A DNA stretch of 64,000 bases. Origin: Microvirga arsenatis (GTDB taxonomy: Bacteria; Pseudomonadota; Alphaproteobacteria; Rhizobiales; Beijerinckiaceae). The notes below the pieces were generated by a model. That model was not told where the DNA came from, did not search any database, and saw nothing but the letters and a program-made list of their open reading frames with translations. The stretch spans positions 310,001 through 374,000 of the forward strand of contig NZ_JAAAXJ010000002.1 in assembly GCF_009910705.1 (NCBI RefSeq), read 5' to 3'. The position numbers and the translations under genes were made by a program. This document shows positions 48,229 through 57,000 of the stretch, one piece after another. Each line of letters starts with the position of its first letter. Position 1 is the stretch's first letter.

Positions 48229-49722
48229 TCAGTGTCCGCCGGCGCCGGCTCCCCCGCCGGCGGCAGCTGTGGTGGCTTCTCCGCCGCCTTCTCCACCGCC
48301 GACCCCGCCGCCGATCAGAGCGGCCTTGAGGTCGGTGTCGGCGATCCAGAAGTCGCGGCGGGCGTTGATGGCGTCGACGTTGCTGAGGATGCGGGCGCGG
48401 GCGTCGAGGATGAGCTGGCTCACGTCGACGAGCATGCCGCTGTACTGGAGCAGGGCCTCGTCCTGGATCCGCTTCTGCAGCGGCAGGACCCGACCCTGGT
48501 AGTGGCGGGCGAGGTCGTAGTTGCCGCGGTAGCGCAGGTAGGCCTCGCGCGCCTCGGAGCGCACATTGACAGCGCGCTCGGCGAGGCGATTGGCCGCCGC
48601 CATATAGGTTTCCTGGGCATTACGCGTCGCGGTGCCGCCGAAGTCGAAAATCGGGATCTGGAACTCGATTTCCAAACCCCGCCTTTTGACCACCTCACGC
48701 TCGACCTCGGTTTCGCCCAACTCGTTGGTGGTGAACGACTTCGCCCGTTCGTAACTGGAGATGCCAGCGAGCTCGATGTCGGTCACAAACCGCGTGGCAT
48801 TGGTCAGCCCGAACTGGCTTGCAACCCCGGTGAGATCGTTGCGCAAGGCCTGGAGGTCGACACGTTTCTCCAGCGCCTGACGCTCAATGTCCTTGGCCGA
48901 GGCAATGCGGGCCGGCAGCGGCGGCAATGAGCTGGGTAACCGGAAGTCGATATCCCGCCCCCACACGCCGAGCTGCCGGATCAAACGCTCGCGGGCGACC
49001 TTCTGCTCGATCCGGGCGCGGGCGAGCTGGGCCCCGAGCTCCTGGTAGAAGGCGTGCTCACGGGCCTGCTCCAGTTTGTTCATCGAGCCGCTCTCTCCGA
49101 GCTGCTTGGCAAGCTCTGACGCCGTCTCGGCGGTTCCCAGGGCCTGCTGCATAAAGGCAACCTGCTGATTGGCCGCGATGGCGCGGTAATACTCCCGGCG
49201 CGTCTCGGCGGCGAGGCGGAGCACAGCCTCTGCGGCGCGGAACTGAGCGGCCCGGAACTGCTGCTGGGCGATGGCCGCCCGCGCCGGCAGGGTGGCAAGC
49301 TCGAACAGCCCGATGACGATTTGGCGCTCAACCTCCAGCTCAAGGTTGCCGCCGAGGCGCGACAGCGCCACCGTCGGGTTCGGAGGCAGCGTCGCCTGGA
49401 CGTACTCGGCCTCCGAGACGCCCAGTTCGTTGAAGTCAGCCTGCAAGCCACGGTTCTTGAGCAACGCGATCTGCACGGCGCTGTCCGCTGTGAGCGGGCG
49501 CCGCAGCAGTTCCTCAACCCGCTGCTGAGTGGCGAGCGCCTCGGCCTCGTTCGTGACCTTGACCACGTCCTTGTTGAGTTCGGTGTAGGCCACGTTCTGC
49601 GCCACCGAGAGCCCAGCATCCGGGGAAAACGAGGCGCATCCCCCCAGAAGCAGGGCGATGGCCACGCCCCCGAGCAGCCTCAGCCGATGGTGGGGCGTCC
49701 CTTTGCAGTCTTGTGAGGTCAT
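48229..49722 (-). CDS. TolC-family outer-membrane efflux lipoprotein
   Basis: A 497-residue protein with a lipoprotein signal (LLLGGCASF). Long amphipathic helices in two repeats (ALLKNRGLQADFNELGVSEAE; NLELEVERQ) fit outer-membrane factor proteins. It would form the outer-membrane exit duct for an RND pump such as CusBA (52564-57209), whose operon lacks its own TolC gene. The Gly/Ala-rich C-terminus (GGGVGGGEGGGE) is unusual and ends in His. It sits 21 bases from the oxidase gene. Confidence 0.88.
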   Translation of the reverse strand: MTSQDCKGTPHHRLRLLGGVAIALLLGGCASFSPDAGLSVAQNVAYTELNKDVVKVTNEAEALATQQRVEELLRRPLTADSAVQIALLKNRGLQADFNELGVSEAEYVQATLPPNPTVALSRLGGNLELEVERQIVIGLFELATLPARAAIAQQQFRAAQFRAAEAVLRLAAETRREYYRAIAANQQVAFMQQALGTAETASELAKQLGESGSMNKLEQAREHAFYQELGAQLARARIEQKVARERLIRQLGVWGRDIDFRLPSSLPPLPARIASAKDIERQALEKRVDLQALRNDLTGVASQFGLTNATRFVTDIELAGISSYERAKSFTTNELGETEVEREVVKRRGLEIEFQIPIFDFGGTATRNAQETYMAAANRLAERAVNVRSEAREAYLRYRGNYDLARHYQGRVLPLQKRIQDEALLQYSGMLVDVSQLILDARARILSNVDAINARRDFWIADTDLKAALIGGGVGGGEGGGEATTAAAGGGAGAGGH

Positions 49723-49796
49723 TGTGCTGCCTTCCTTGCGCGTGCCCTGCCGAACCGCCTCCTGGCGGCTGGTGTGTTATTGTCGTGCTCCATTGG

Positions 49797-50060
49797 TCAC
49801 CGTCCCCGCCGGGCCGCGTCGTCGGAGTCGCCCCGCTCGGGATCTGTCCCGGCTCCAGGTGCCACGCGCCGGTTGAGCTCACGCCAGTCGCCAGGCTCGA
49901 CGACGTCGTAGTTGCGGACGCCCGCAGTCACGGAGGCATAGCCCGGGCTTCGGGTGCCAATGGCGGGATCCGTGGGCGCGGCCAGGTAAGTGGGAAGGGT
50001 AGTGGGCACGCATGCGCCAAGGCCGAGGCCAAGGGCGACAAAGGGGATTAGCTTCATCAT
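49797..50060 (-). CDS. Small lipoprotein of the copper operon
   Basis: An 87-residue protein with a lipobox (LGLGLGAC) directly after the start. The start at 50060 has GGAG 9 bases upstream; other starts at 50069 or 50141 are possible. The mature part is Pro-rich, with a YASVTAGVRNYDVVEPGDWRELNR-type core (landmarks YASVTAG and VVEPGDW), and ends in a charged tail. The VEPGDWRELN motif recurs in small proteins next to TolC-type copper genes. Function unknown. Confidence 0.65.
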   Translation of the reverse strand: MMKLIPFVALGLGLGACVPTTLPTYLAAPTDPAIGTRSPGYASVTAGVRNYDVVEPGDWRELNRRVAPGAGTDPERGDSDDAARRGR

Positions 50061-50235
50061 GGGGTCCATCTCCGGGCGGACCTCCACAGGGCGGCATTGA
50101 ATCCGGGCGCAGTGCTGGCGGACAACGAGTCCGCCCATCACGAGCCAGGCGTTCGGATCGCGTTCTGGGAAGGGTGACCGGTTCGAGCGTCAGGTCGGTC
50201 GCAGCCGGCTCTCAGGAGCGGGCGCGCCGGTTCGT

Positions 50236-50254
50236 GCGGGCCCTAGCGGCCCGC
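50236..50254 (-). promoter_or_regulatory. Post-stop RNA hairpin of leader gene 4 (minus strand)
   Basis: Perfect 7-bp stem GCGGGCC/GGCCCGC with a GCTAG loop. On the minus strand it begins 7 bases after the stop of the leader at 50262. Another perfect 7-bp hairpin (GGCGGAC/GTCCGCC) follows closer to the lipoprotein start. Confidence 0.6.
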
Positions 50255-50261
50255 GCCTGGC

Positions 50262-50783
50262 TCAGACGGTTCGCGGCGGGCGGTCGAGGCCACCTGTGGT
50301 GATGCCTTCGACCTGCTCGTCACCAGCCATGGCCATGGAAACCTGGGAGACGGTCGGGGAGTAGACGGTGGGGGCCGCACTCTCCTGGAAGGCATGGCAT
50401 GTGCTCATGCTGCAGCAAACAGGGCCGGAGCACTCCTGGGAGCCCTGGTGGTGATCGGCCGAAGCATCCAGGGCAGCGTCGTGAGACGGCGCCAGTTCAT
50501 CGGCGTGCTCGTGATCCCCGGCAATGGCGGCATTCTCGTGCCCGGCGTCGACCCTGACGGCGTGGTGGTTCCCAGCCGACGCAGCCGCCTGCGGCATGGA
50601 GATCGGAATGATCGCCATGGTGATCGCAAGCAGAGCAACGATGATGGTGCCCATCAGCCGCAAGGGGAAAACGCTCCAGTTCGTCAGGAGGGGATATGTG
50701 TCACGAAAGGTTGGATTCGACAAGGCGTGGTTGGACCGAACGCCTGCGGCATTCATCGTCGGGAGTGCGTGACGGTAGAGCAT
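50262..50783 (-). CDS. Exported Cys/His leader protein with RPP tail (minus-strand copper operon)
   Basis: About 173 residues from the ATG at 50783 (an internal start at MGTIIVALLAI is also possible). It has a hydrophobic export helix, a His/Asp/Glu-rich middle (AGDHEHADELAPSHD, DHHQGSQ), a Cys cluster (ECSGPVCCSMSTCHAF), and an end of TTGGLDRPPRTV. The tail matches the leaders at 34708 (GIDRPPKRT) and 40238 (QLDRPP). A CueR-type promoter lies directly upstream and a perfect hairpin starts 7 bases after its stop. It heads the operon that runs to the cyclase gene. A nascent-chain copper sensor is inferred. Confidence 0.65.
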   Translation of the reverse strand: MLYRHALPTMNAAGVRSNHALSNPTFRDTYPLLTNWSVFPLRLMGTIIVALLAITMAIIPISMPQAAASAGNHHAVRVDAGHENAAIAGDHEHADELAPSHDAALDASADHHQGSQECSGPVCCSMSTCHAFQESAAPTVYSPTVSQVSMAMAGDEQVEGITTGGLDRPPRTV

Positions 50784-50814
50784 CAGGATCCCTGCCTCAG
50801 GTTCGCTTCTAGCT

Positions 50815-50845
50815 TCTCTGCACCTTGCCATGGTGGCAAGGTCAA
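50815..50845 (-). promoter_or_regulatory. CueR-type operator/promoter for the minus-strand copper operon
   Basis: A near-perfect dyad ACCTTGCCA/TGGCAAGGT at 50822-50842. On the minus strand the -35 is TTGACC (50845-50840) with a 19-base spacer to CAGAGA. It is the most symmetric of the five CueR-type sites and precedes the leader gene and, through it, the whole copper operon. Confidence 0.8.
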
Positions 50846-50923
50846 TACCCTATGGGCCGGTGCAGAGGTGGGTTGTGGCGAAGGGGCCTTGGTCCAGAGG
50901 GGAGTGTGAGCGGAGCCTGTGGA

Positions 50924-51130
50924 TCAGGAGGCTTGCCGCGGATGCCGCCGCCCCCTTCGCGGCCGGGCAATCAGCAGATAAGCATCCCCCAGCGACGAGC
51001 CGGGGCGTGGCTCGCCTTGCAGGGCTTCAAGTGCCTGGAGCAGGTGCTCCGCGACATCCAGCCGGTCTTCGACCATGGCCTCCTTGAGGACGGCCAGGAC
51101 CTTTTGATCAAGCGGGCGCCGGACAGCCAT
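50924..51130 (-). CDS. Small unknown protein under CueR-type control
   Basis: A 68-residue helical protein beginning MAVRRPLDQKVLAVLKEAM and continuing with VAEHLLQALEAL, ending in an Arg-rich tail (ARPRRGRRHPRQ). The ATG at 51130 lies about 25 bases past the predicted start of a CueR-type promoter at 51157-51187, which favours it over longer reading of the frame. No family recognised; it is probably cytoplasmic. Its position at the head of the copper region suggests a copper-stress role. Confidence 0.6.
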   Translation of the reverse strand: MAVRRPLDQKVLAVLKEAMVEDRLDVAEHLLQALEALQGEPRPGSSLGDAYLLIARPRRGRRHPRQAS

Positions 51131-51156
51131 GTTCTTCCCATCATGAACCAAACCCG

Positions 51157-51187
51157 ATGATGCACCCTGCCACGGTTGCAAGGTCAA
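51157..51187 (-). promoter_or_regulatory. CueR-type operator/promoter for the 68-residue protein
   Basis: Dyad ACCTTGCAA/GGCAGGGT on the minus strand with -35 TTGACC (51187-51182) and a 19-base spacer to CATCAT. Confidence 0.7.
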
Positions 51188-51681
51188 GCGCCACATCAGG
51201 CCAAGTACTACCCAAACTTTCTCGTTCATAGGTTCGCCCACCGCAGGGGCATGATGCTTGAGGCTGGCGGAGATTGTGGGCTTGGCATGCCGGGCGGCGT
51301 TATCCGAGAGGCTGGATTACCCGTTCGGCGGGTTAGCCCGCCCCGTGGAGGGCCCGCGGGAGCGCGGACTTGAAGCATCGGGAAACGCCCCGGAACCTGC
51401 GATTGGGCAGGTCCGCATCGAGGCGGACCGTGTGGTCGATGTTCTGCAACCCCGGACGATGGAAACCCAGGCAGTCCCCACACTTATGTCAGGCACATGG
51501 AAAAGATGCATGGGATGGATCCTAACCTTTTCGAGCCCCGATCCCTCTGCTCCTTCCCATCACGGCAGGGTCAAGCACAGATGCTGTCACCCATCGGTGC
51601 ATGCACCGACCGGCGCCGCACTCTCGGCCTCGTGAAGCGACCGGGCTTCCCAATTCCGGATTCGTGTGAGAGTTTGGCCCC
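51188..51681. other. Non-coding stretch with a further CueR-type site
   Basis: No supported gene. A fifth CueR-like dyad (CCCTGCC/GGGAAGGA on the minus strand) lies at 51551-51571 with TTGACC at 51574-51569. It points away from the leader gene at 51682, and nothing recognisable lies downstream of it, so it may be a relic or may act on the plus-strand operon in another way. Confidence 0.5.
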
Positions 51682-52068
51682 ATGAAGTCGTGGCTTGCCA
51701 TCACACGTCTGCTCGCGATCTTTGCGATCCTCGGGCTTGTGCTTGCCCCGTTCACCGCCCCGGCGGTGGCTGGCGGGATGGCCGCGCCCATGGCAATGGC
51801 GGATGTCGTGGCGATGGACATGGCGTCTATGGGCGATGACATGACGATGGCGGACATGTCGTGCTGCCCGCCCGAGAAGCCGGTCATGCCGGACTGCCAG
51901 AAGGCCTGTCCGCTGGCGACCCTCTGCCTGGCCAAGGTCGTTCAAGGCATCGCGCCCGTAAGCGCTGTGCCGTCCCGGTTCAGCGTCGCCAGGGCGTTGC
52001 TTCCTGGGAATGACGCCAACATGGATACGCTGGCGCCGATCCCGCCTCCTCGACCTCCGCAAGCCTGA
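51682..52068 (+). CDS. CutF-like exported leader protein with RPP tail (CusBA operon)
   Basis: A 128-residue exported protein starting MKSWLAITRLLAIFAILG. The mature part is Met-rich (MADVVAMDMASMGDDMTMAD) with SCCPPEKPVMPDCQKACPL, which includes a CxxxC, and a Pro-rich end PIPPPRPPQA. It is a paralogue of the gene at 20762. The stop codon is built into the left arm of a long-range stem, and a hairpin starts 7 bases after it; the far arm reaches the Shine-Dalgarno of the next gene. It precedes FixH-like, cusB and cusA. All points match CutF of R. capsulatus cutFOG; the sensing role is inferred. Confidence 0.75.
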   Translation: MKSWLAITRLLAIFAILGLVLAPFTAPAVAGGMAAPMAMADVVAMDMASMGDDMTMADMSCCPPEKPVMPDCQKACPLATLCLAKVVQGIAPVSAVPSRFSVARALLPGNDANMDTLAPIPPPRPPQA

Positions 52069-52159
52069 GATCAACGCCGGCCTGAGGGCCGGCCGCTGCC
52101 GCGTGACCAGCTCCGCGCGGCAAGACAGGTCGCATTTCGCGGCCGCCGTTGATCTCAGG
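52064..52159 (+). promoter_or_regulatory. Alternative RNA structures between leader and FixH-like gene
   Basis: Three pairings are possible. (a) A hairpin at 52076-52093 with 7-bp arms GCCGGCC/GGCCGGC and loop TGAG. (b) A hairpin at 52097-52122 with arms TGCCGCG/CGCGGCA. (c) A long-range stem pairing 52064-52082 with 52141-52159, 18 of 19 positions complementary. Stems (a) and (c) share bases 52076-52082 and so exclude each other. The right arm of (c) covers the first part of the AGGAGA that precedes the ATG at 52172. A ribosome paused at the Pro-rich leader end would block the left arm and free that site. Confidence 0.7.
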
Positions 52160-52171
52160 AGAATACGCAAC

Positions 52172-52567
52172 ATGACGTCGTCTACATTGATGCGCGCCCT
52201 CGGGGCTGCGCTGTTTGGCCTTGCCCTCGTCGGCCCTGCCCGGGCCGAACCCAAGGACTATGAGTTCCAACTCGTCCAGAGGGAGCTGAAGATGGGCGAG
52301 GCCGTCGTCGCGGTCCGCCTCGTCGACAAACGCTCCGGCAAGGCCGTGCCGGACGCGGTGATCTTCGCCAAGCGCATCGACATGGCCCCGGACGGCATGC
52401 CGACGATGGACTCGCCCATCGAGCAGGTGTCGTCGACCGAGCCCGGCGTCTACCAGTTCAAGACGCGGTTGATGATGGCCGGCGGCTGGCAGCTCTCGCT
52501 CGGGGCGAAGGTCCAGGGCGAGGAGGGCACGGTCGAGAACAAGCTCGTCCTCAAGGCCACCCAATGA
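52172..52567 (+). CDS. FixH/YtkA-like exported protein
   Basis: A 131-residue exported protein (signal peptide ending near PARA). The mature domain is a small beta-sandwich: YEFQLVQRELKMGEAVVAVRL, VDKRSGKAVPDAVIFAKR and GVYQFKTRLMMAGGWQLSL are landmarks (each quoted only in part of the domain). FixH/YtkA-like proteins are tied to copper import or oxidase assembly and to Cus-type efflux operons. It overlaps cusB by 4 bases (ATGA). AGGAGA lies 9 bases before the ATG, partly inside a predicted RNA stem. Confidence 0.8.
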   Translation: MTSSTLMRALGAALFGLALVGPARAEPKDYEFQLVQRELKMGEAVVAVRLVDKRSGKAVPDAVIFAKRIDMAPDGMPTMDSPIEQVSSTEPGVYQFKTRLMMAGGWQLSLGAKVQGEEGTVENKLVLKATQ

Positions 52568-54036
52568 GCCGGGCTGCATGGATTGCCGGAACCCTCGCCG
52601 CGCTCGCGGCCGGGGGCGGCGGCTATTGGGCTGGGCAGGGAAAAATCGGGCTGCCGGCCATCGACGTGCCGGCACTGGTCTCTACGGCCCGGACACACTT
52701 GGGCCTAGAGCAGCCGGCGGCTGCCCCAAGTTCCGCGCCTGCTCAGGCTGGGACCGGACCAGTCATCTACTATCGCGATCCGGATGGGAAGCCGTTCTAT
52801 TCGCTGGAGCCGAAGCGGACCACGGACGGACGCGATTACCGTCCGGTCCGCGCCAGCGAGGACGTGAGCTTCGAGGACGAGCTGGTGCAGGCTGCCGGGA
52901 CACCCGCCCCAGCCGCGCAGGGCGACAGGCGCGTGCTCTACTACCGCAACCCGATGGGGCTGCCCGACACCTCGCCGGTGCCGAAGAAGGACTCAATGGG
53001 GATGGATTACATCCCGGTCTACGAAGGCGAGGATGACGGATCCACGGTCACCGTCTCCCCCGGAAAACTCCAGCGCACCGGCGTCCGGTCCGAGGTGGTC
53101 GAGTTGCGCAGGCTAGAGCTGCCCGTGCGCTCGCCCGGAACCCTCGTTGAGGACGAGCGCCGGATCTCCGTGGTCTCCGTCCGCTCCGAGTCCTTCATCG
53201 AGAAGGTCGAGAACGTCACGACGGGCGACCATGTCCGCCGGGGCGAGCCGCTGCTGCGGCTGTATTCGCCTGAGATCGCGGCCGCGGGCGCCCAATACCT
53301 GAGCACGGTGATGGACGGGGGTGCCCAGTCCGGTGGCCGTCTGGTCTTGGACGGCGCCCGGCGGCGGCTGGAGAACCTCGGAGTCTCGGCCGAGGTGCTC
53401 GCTGAGATCGAACGCACCCGTCGGGTCCCGCTCACCATCCCCTGGACGGCACCGCGGGACGGCGTGGTGGTCGAGCGCAGCGTGTCGGACGGCATGCGTG
53501 CTATGGCGGGCGACGTGCTCTTCCGCATCGTCGACCACTCGGTGATGTGGGTGCTGGCCGATGTGACGGAGCGCGAATTGGCCCTGATCCGCGAGGGCCA
53601 ATCGGCCACGGTCCGGGTCCGGGGCTTTCCCGGCCGCGAGTTCACCGGGACGGTGGCCCGCATCTACCCGCATCTGGCCACCGAAACCCGGACAGCGCGG
53701 ATCCGGATCGAGCTTGCCAACCCGAACGGGATCCTGCGTCCCGCGATGTATGCCGACGTGGAGTTCGCCGCTGGTTCGCAGGATGCCGTGGTGGCGGTGC
53801 CGGACAGTGCCGTGATCGACACCGGCACGCGCCAGGTCGTGATCCTGGACAAGGGCGACGGCAAGTTCGAACCGCGCGAGGTCAAGGCTGGCGTGCGCGG
53901 TGCCGGCTACACCGAGATCAAGGAAGGCGTGGCTGACGGCGACCGGGTCGTCGTGACGGCGAACTTCCTCATCGACGCCGAGAGCAACCTCAAGGCCGCC
54001 CTTCAGGGCATGGCCACATCGGAGGCGACGCCATGA
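52564..54036 (+). CDS. cusB: RND efflux periplasmic adaptor (CusB-like)
   Basis: A 490-residue membrane-fusion protein with an N-terminal anchor. Two Met/Pro-type metal-binding segments are visible (YYRDPDGKPFYSLEPK and YYRNPMGLPDTSPVPKKDS), followed by the hairpin and barrel domains (WTAPRDGVVVERSVSDGM, LFRIVDHSVMWVLADV). Such proteins connect CusA to the outer-membrane duct and accept Cu(I) from CusF. Start and stop overlap the FixH-like and cusA genes by 4 bases each (ATGA), so the three are tightly coupled. Confidence 0.93.
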   Translation: MSRAAWIAGTLAALAAGGGGYWAGQGKIGLPAIDVPALVSTARTHLGLEQPAAAPSSAPAQAGTGPVIYYRDPDGKPFYSLEPKRTTDGRDYRPVRASEDVSFEDELVQAAGTPAPAAQGDRRVLYYRNPMGLPDTSPVPKKDSMGMDYIPVYEGEDDGSTVTVSPGKLQRTGVRSEVVELRRLELPVRSPGTLVEDERRISVVSVRSESFIEKVENVTTGDHVRRGEPLLRLYSPEIAAAGAQYLSTVMDGGAQSGGRLVLDGARRRLENLGVSAEVLAEIERTRRVPLTIPWTAPRDGVVVERSVSDGMRAMAGDVLFRIVDHSVMWVLADVTERELALIREGQSATVRVRGFPGREFTGTVARIYPHLATETRTARIRIELANPNGILRPAMYADVEFAAGSQDAVVAVPDSAVIDTGTRQVVILDKGDGKFEPREVKAGVRGAGYTEIKEGVADGDRVVVTANFLIDAESNLKAALQGMATSEATP

Positions 54037-57000
54037 TCGCCCGCGTCATCGCCTGGTCTGCCCGGAACCTCGTCCTGATTTTCATCGGCGCGGCGTTCGC
54101 CGCCGCCGCAGGCGTCTATGCGCTCCGCACCTTGCCGCTCGACGCCATTCCCGACCTCTCGGACGTGCAAGTCATCGTCTATACCGACTACCCCGGACAG
54201 GCGCCCCAGGTCGTCGAGGATCAGGTCACCTATCCGCTGACCACCTCGATGCTGACCGTGCCCAAATCGAAGGTCGTGCGCGGCTTCTCGTTCTTCGGGG
54301 TCTCGTTCGTCTACGTGATCTTCGAGGAAGGCACGGATCCATACTGGGCGCGCAGCCGCGTGCTCGAATATCTCAACGCTGCCAGCCGCCGGTTGCCCAC
54401 TGGGGTGACACCAAGCCTGGGGCCGGACGCAACTGGCGTGGGCTGGGTGTACCAATACGCGGTCGTGGACAAAGAGATGTCGCTGGCGGAGCTGCGCTCG
54501 CTTCAGGATTGGGTGGTGCGCTACGCCGCGTCCAGTGCCGAGGGCGTCGCCGAGGTCGCGAGCGTCGGCGGCTTCGTTAAGCAGTACAATGTCGTCGTCG
54601 ATCCCCGCCGGCTGCGCGCGCAGGGCATTCCGCTCCAGAGGCTCCGGGACGCGATCCGCACCAGCAACATGGACGTCGGCGGACGCACGGTGGAGCTGTC
54701 CGAGTTCGAGTTCATGGTGCGGGGCCGCGGCTATCTCAAAGGCATCCAGGACATCGAGGCCATCGTTCTGAAAACCGAGGCCGGCGTTCCCGTCCGCGTC
54801 GGTGACGTCGCCCGGGTCGAGCTTGGGCCCGACGAGCGCCGCGGCATCACCGAGATGAACGGTGAGGGCGAGGTCGCCAGCGGCATTGTCCTGCAACGGT
54901 TCGGGGCCAACGCGCTGAACGTGATCGACAGCGTGAAGACGCGTCTGGCGGAGATCGCCCCCAGCCTGCCGAAAGGCGCGGAGATCGTCCCGGTCTACGA
55001 CCGCTCGCAACTGATCAACGATGCCGTCGCGACGCTCAAGACAACGCTCATCGAGGAAAGCATCGTCGTCGCGCTGGTCTGCATCGTCTTCCTCCTGCAC
55101 GTGCGGAGCGCGCTGGTCGCCATCCTCATGCTGCCGGTCGGCATCCTGATGGCGTTCGCCGCCATGAAGCTGATGGGGCTCGGCTCCAACATCATGAGCC
55201 TCGGCGGCATCGCCATCGCCATCGGAGCGATGATCGACGCGGCCATCGTGATGATCGAGAACGCCCACAAGCACCTGGAGCGCGCTCCCAAGGACAAGCC
55301 GCGGGTCGAGATCCTGATCGAGGCGGCGAGCGAGGTCGGGCCGGCGCTATTCTTCAGCCTGCTGATCATCACGGTATCGTTCCTGCCCATCTTCACGCTG
55401 GAAAGCCAGGAGGGGCGCCTGTTCGGGCCGCTCGCCTTCACCAAGACCTTCGCGATGGCGGCAGCCGCCATACTCTCCGTGACGTTCGTTCCGGCTCTGA
55501 TGGTGATCTTCGTGCGCGGACGCATCGTGCCGGAGCACCGGAACCCGATCAACCGCTTCCTGATCTGGATCTATCGTCCGGTCATCCGCGGCGTGCTCAG
55601 GGCCAAGACGCTGACGATCCTGGTTGCGCTCGTGGCGCTCGCCGCCACCGTGTGGCCGGCACGCCAACTCGGGTCGGAGTTCATGCCCGACCTCGACGAG
55701 GGCACGCTGATGTACATGCCGACGACCCTGCCCGGATTGTCGGTGACCAAGGCTGCCGAGCTTTTGGCGACGCAGGACAGGATCATCAAGTCGTTCCCGG
55801 AGGTCGCCTCCGTCTACGGCAAGGCGGGTCGTGCCCTGACGGCGACCGACCCGGCCCCGACCGAAATGTTCGAGACGATCATCAACCTGAAACCCAAGAG
55901 CGAGTGGCGGCCGGGCGTCACGCTGGCAAGCCTGAAGGCCGAGATGGACCAGGCGCTGCAGTTCCCTGGTGTCTCCAACGCGTGGACGATGCCGATCCGG
56001 GTCCGCATCGACATGCTCTCGACCGGCATCCGGACGCCGGTCGGCATCAAGGTGTTCGGGTCGGATCTCGCGGAGATGGAGAAGGCGGCCCGCCAGGTCG
56101 AGGCTGTGGTCAAGGCGGTACCTGGCACGACGAGCGCCTATGCCGAGCGCGTGATCGGAGGCTACTACCTCGACCTCGTGCCCGACCGGATCGCGCTCGG
56201 CCGCTACGGCCTGACTGTCGGCGATGTGCAGGACGTGATCTTGACCGCGCTCGGCGGCGAGGTTGTCACGACCACTGTCGAGGGTCGGGAACGCTATGGC
56301 GTCACCATCCGCTACCCGCGCGACCTGCGCTCGAACCCGCAGGCCATCGCGGGCGAGGTGCAGGTCCCGCTGCCAGCGGGCGGCACCGTGCCGCTCGGCG
56401 AGGTGGCGGAGGTCAAGCTCACACGGGGCGCCACCTCTATCCGGACAGAGAACGGGCAGCTGGCGATCTACATCTTCGTCGACATCGCCGGCCGTGACCT
56501 TGGGGGATACGTCGCCGAGGCCCGGCAGGCGGTCGCCAACGAGGTGAAGTTCCCGGCGGGCACGTATGTCCAATGGAGCGGCCAGTTCGAATATCTCGAA
56601 CGTGCTGCGGCGCGCTTGAAGATCGTGGTGCCCGTCACGCTCCTCATCATCTTCCTGCTGCTGTATCTCAACTTCCGCCGGATCACCGAGACGCTGATCG
56701 TCATGCTGTCGCTGCCCTTCGCCCTGGTCGGGGGCGTGTGGATGATGTGGTGGCTCGGGTTCAACCTGTCGGTCGCGGTCGCCGTCGGCTTCATCGCTCT
56801 CGCGGGCGTCGCCGCCGAAACCGGGGTCGTGATGCTGATCTACCTCGATCACGCGCTGAAGCACCTGAAAGCCGAGCGCGCGGCTCAGGACAGGCCATTC
56901 ACCCGGGCGGACCTCTACGAGGCCATCATGGTCGGTGCGGTCGAGCGCGTCCGGCCCAAGATGATGACGGTGGTCGCGATCATGGCGGGCCTGCTGCCGA

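Noticed and set aside
51226..51483. Minus-strand 85-residue frame downstream of the fifth CueR-type site
   Set aside because: Pro/Arg/Gly-rich with no ribosome site; it looks like chance coding in GC-rich DNA.
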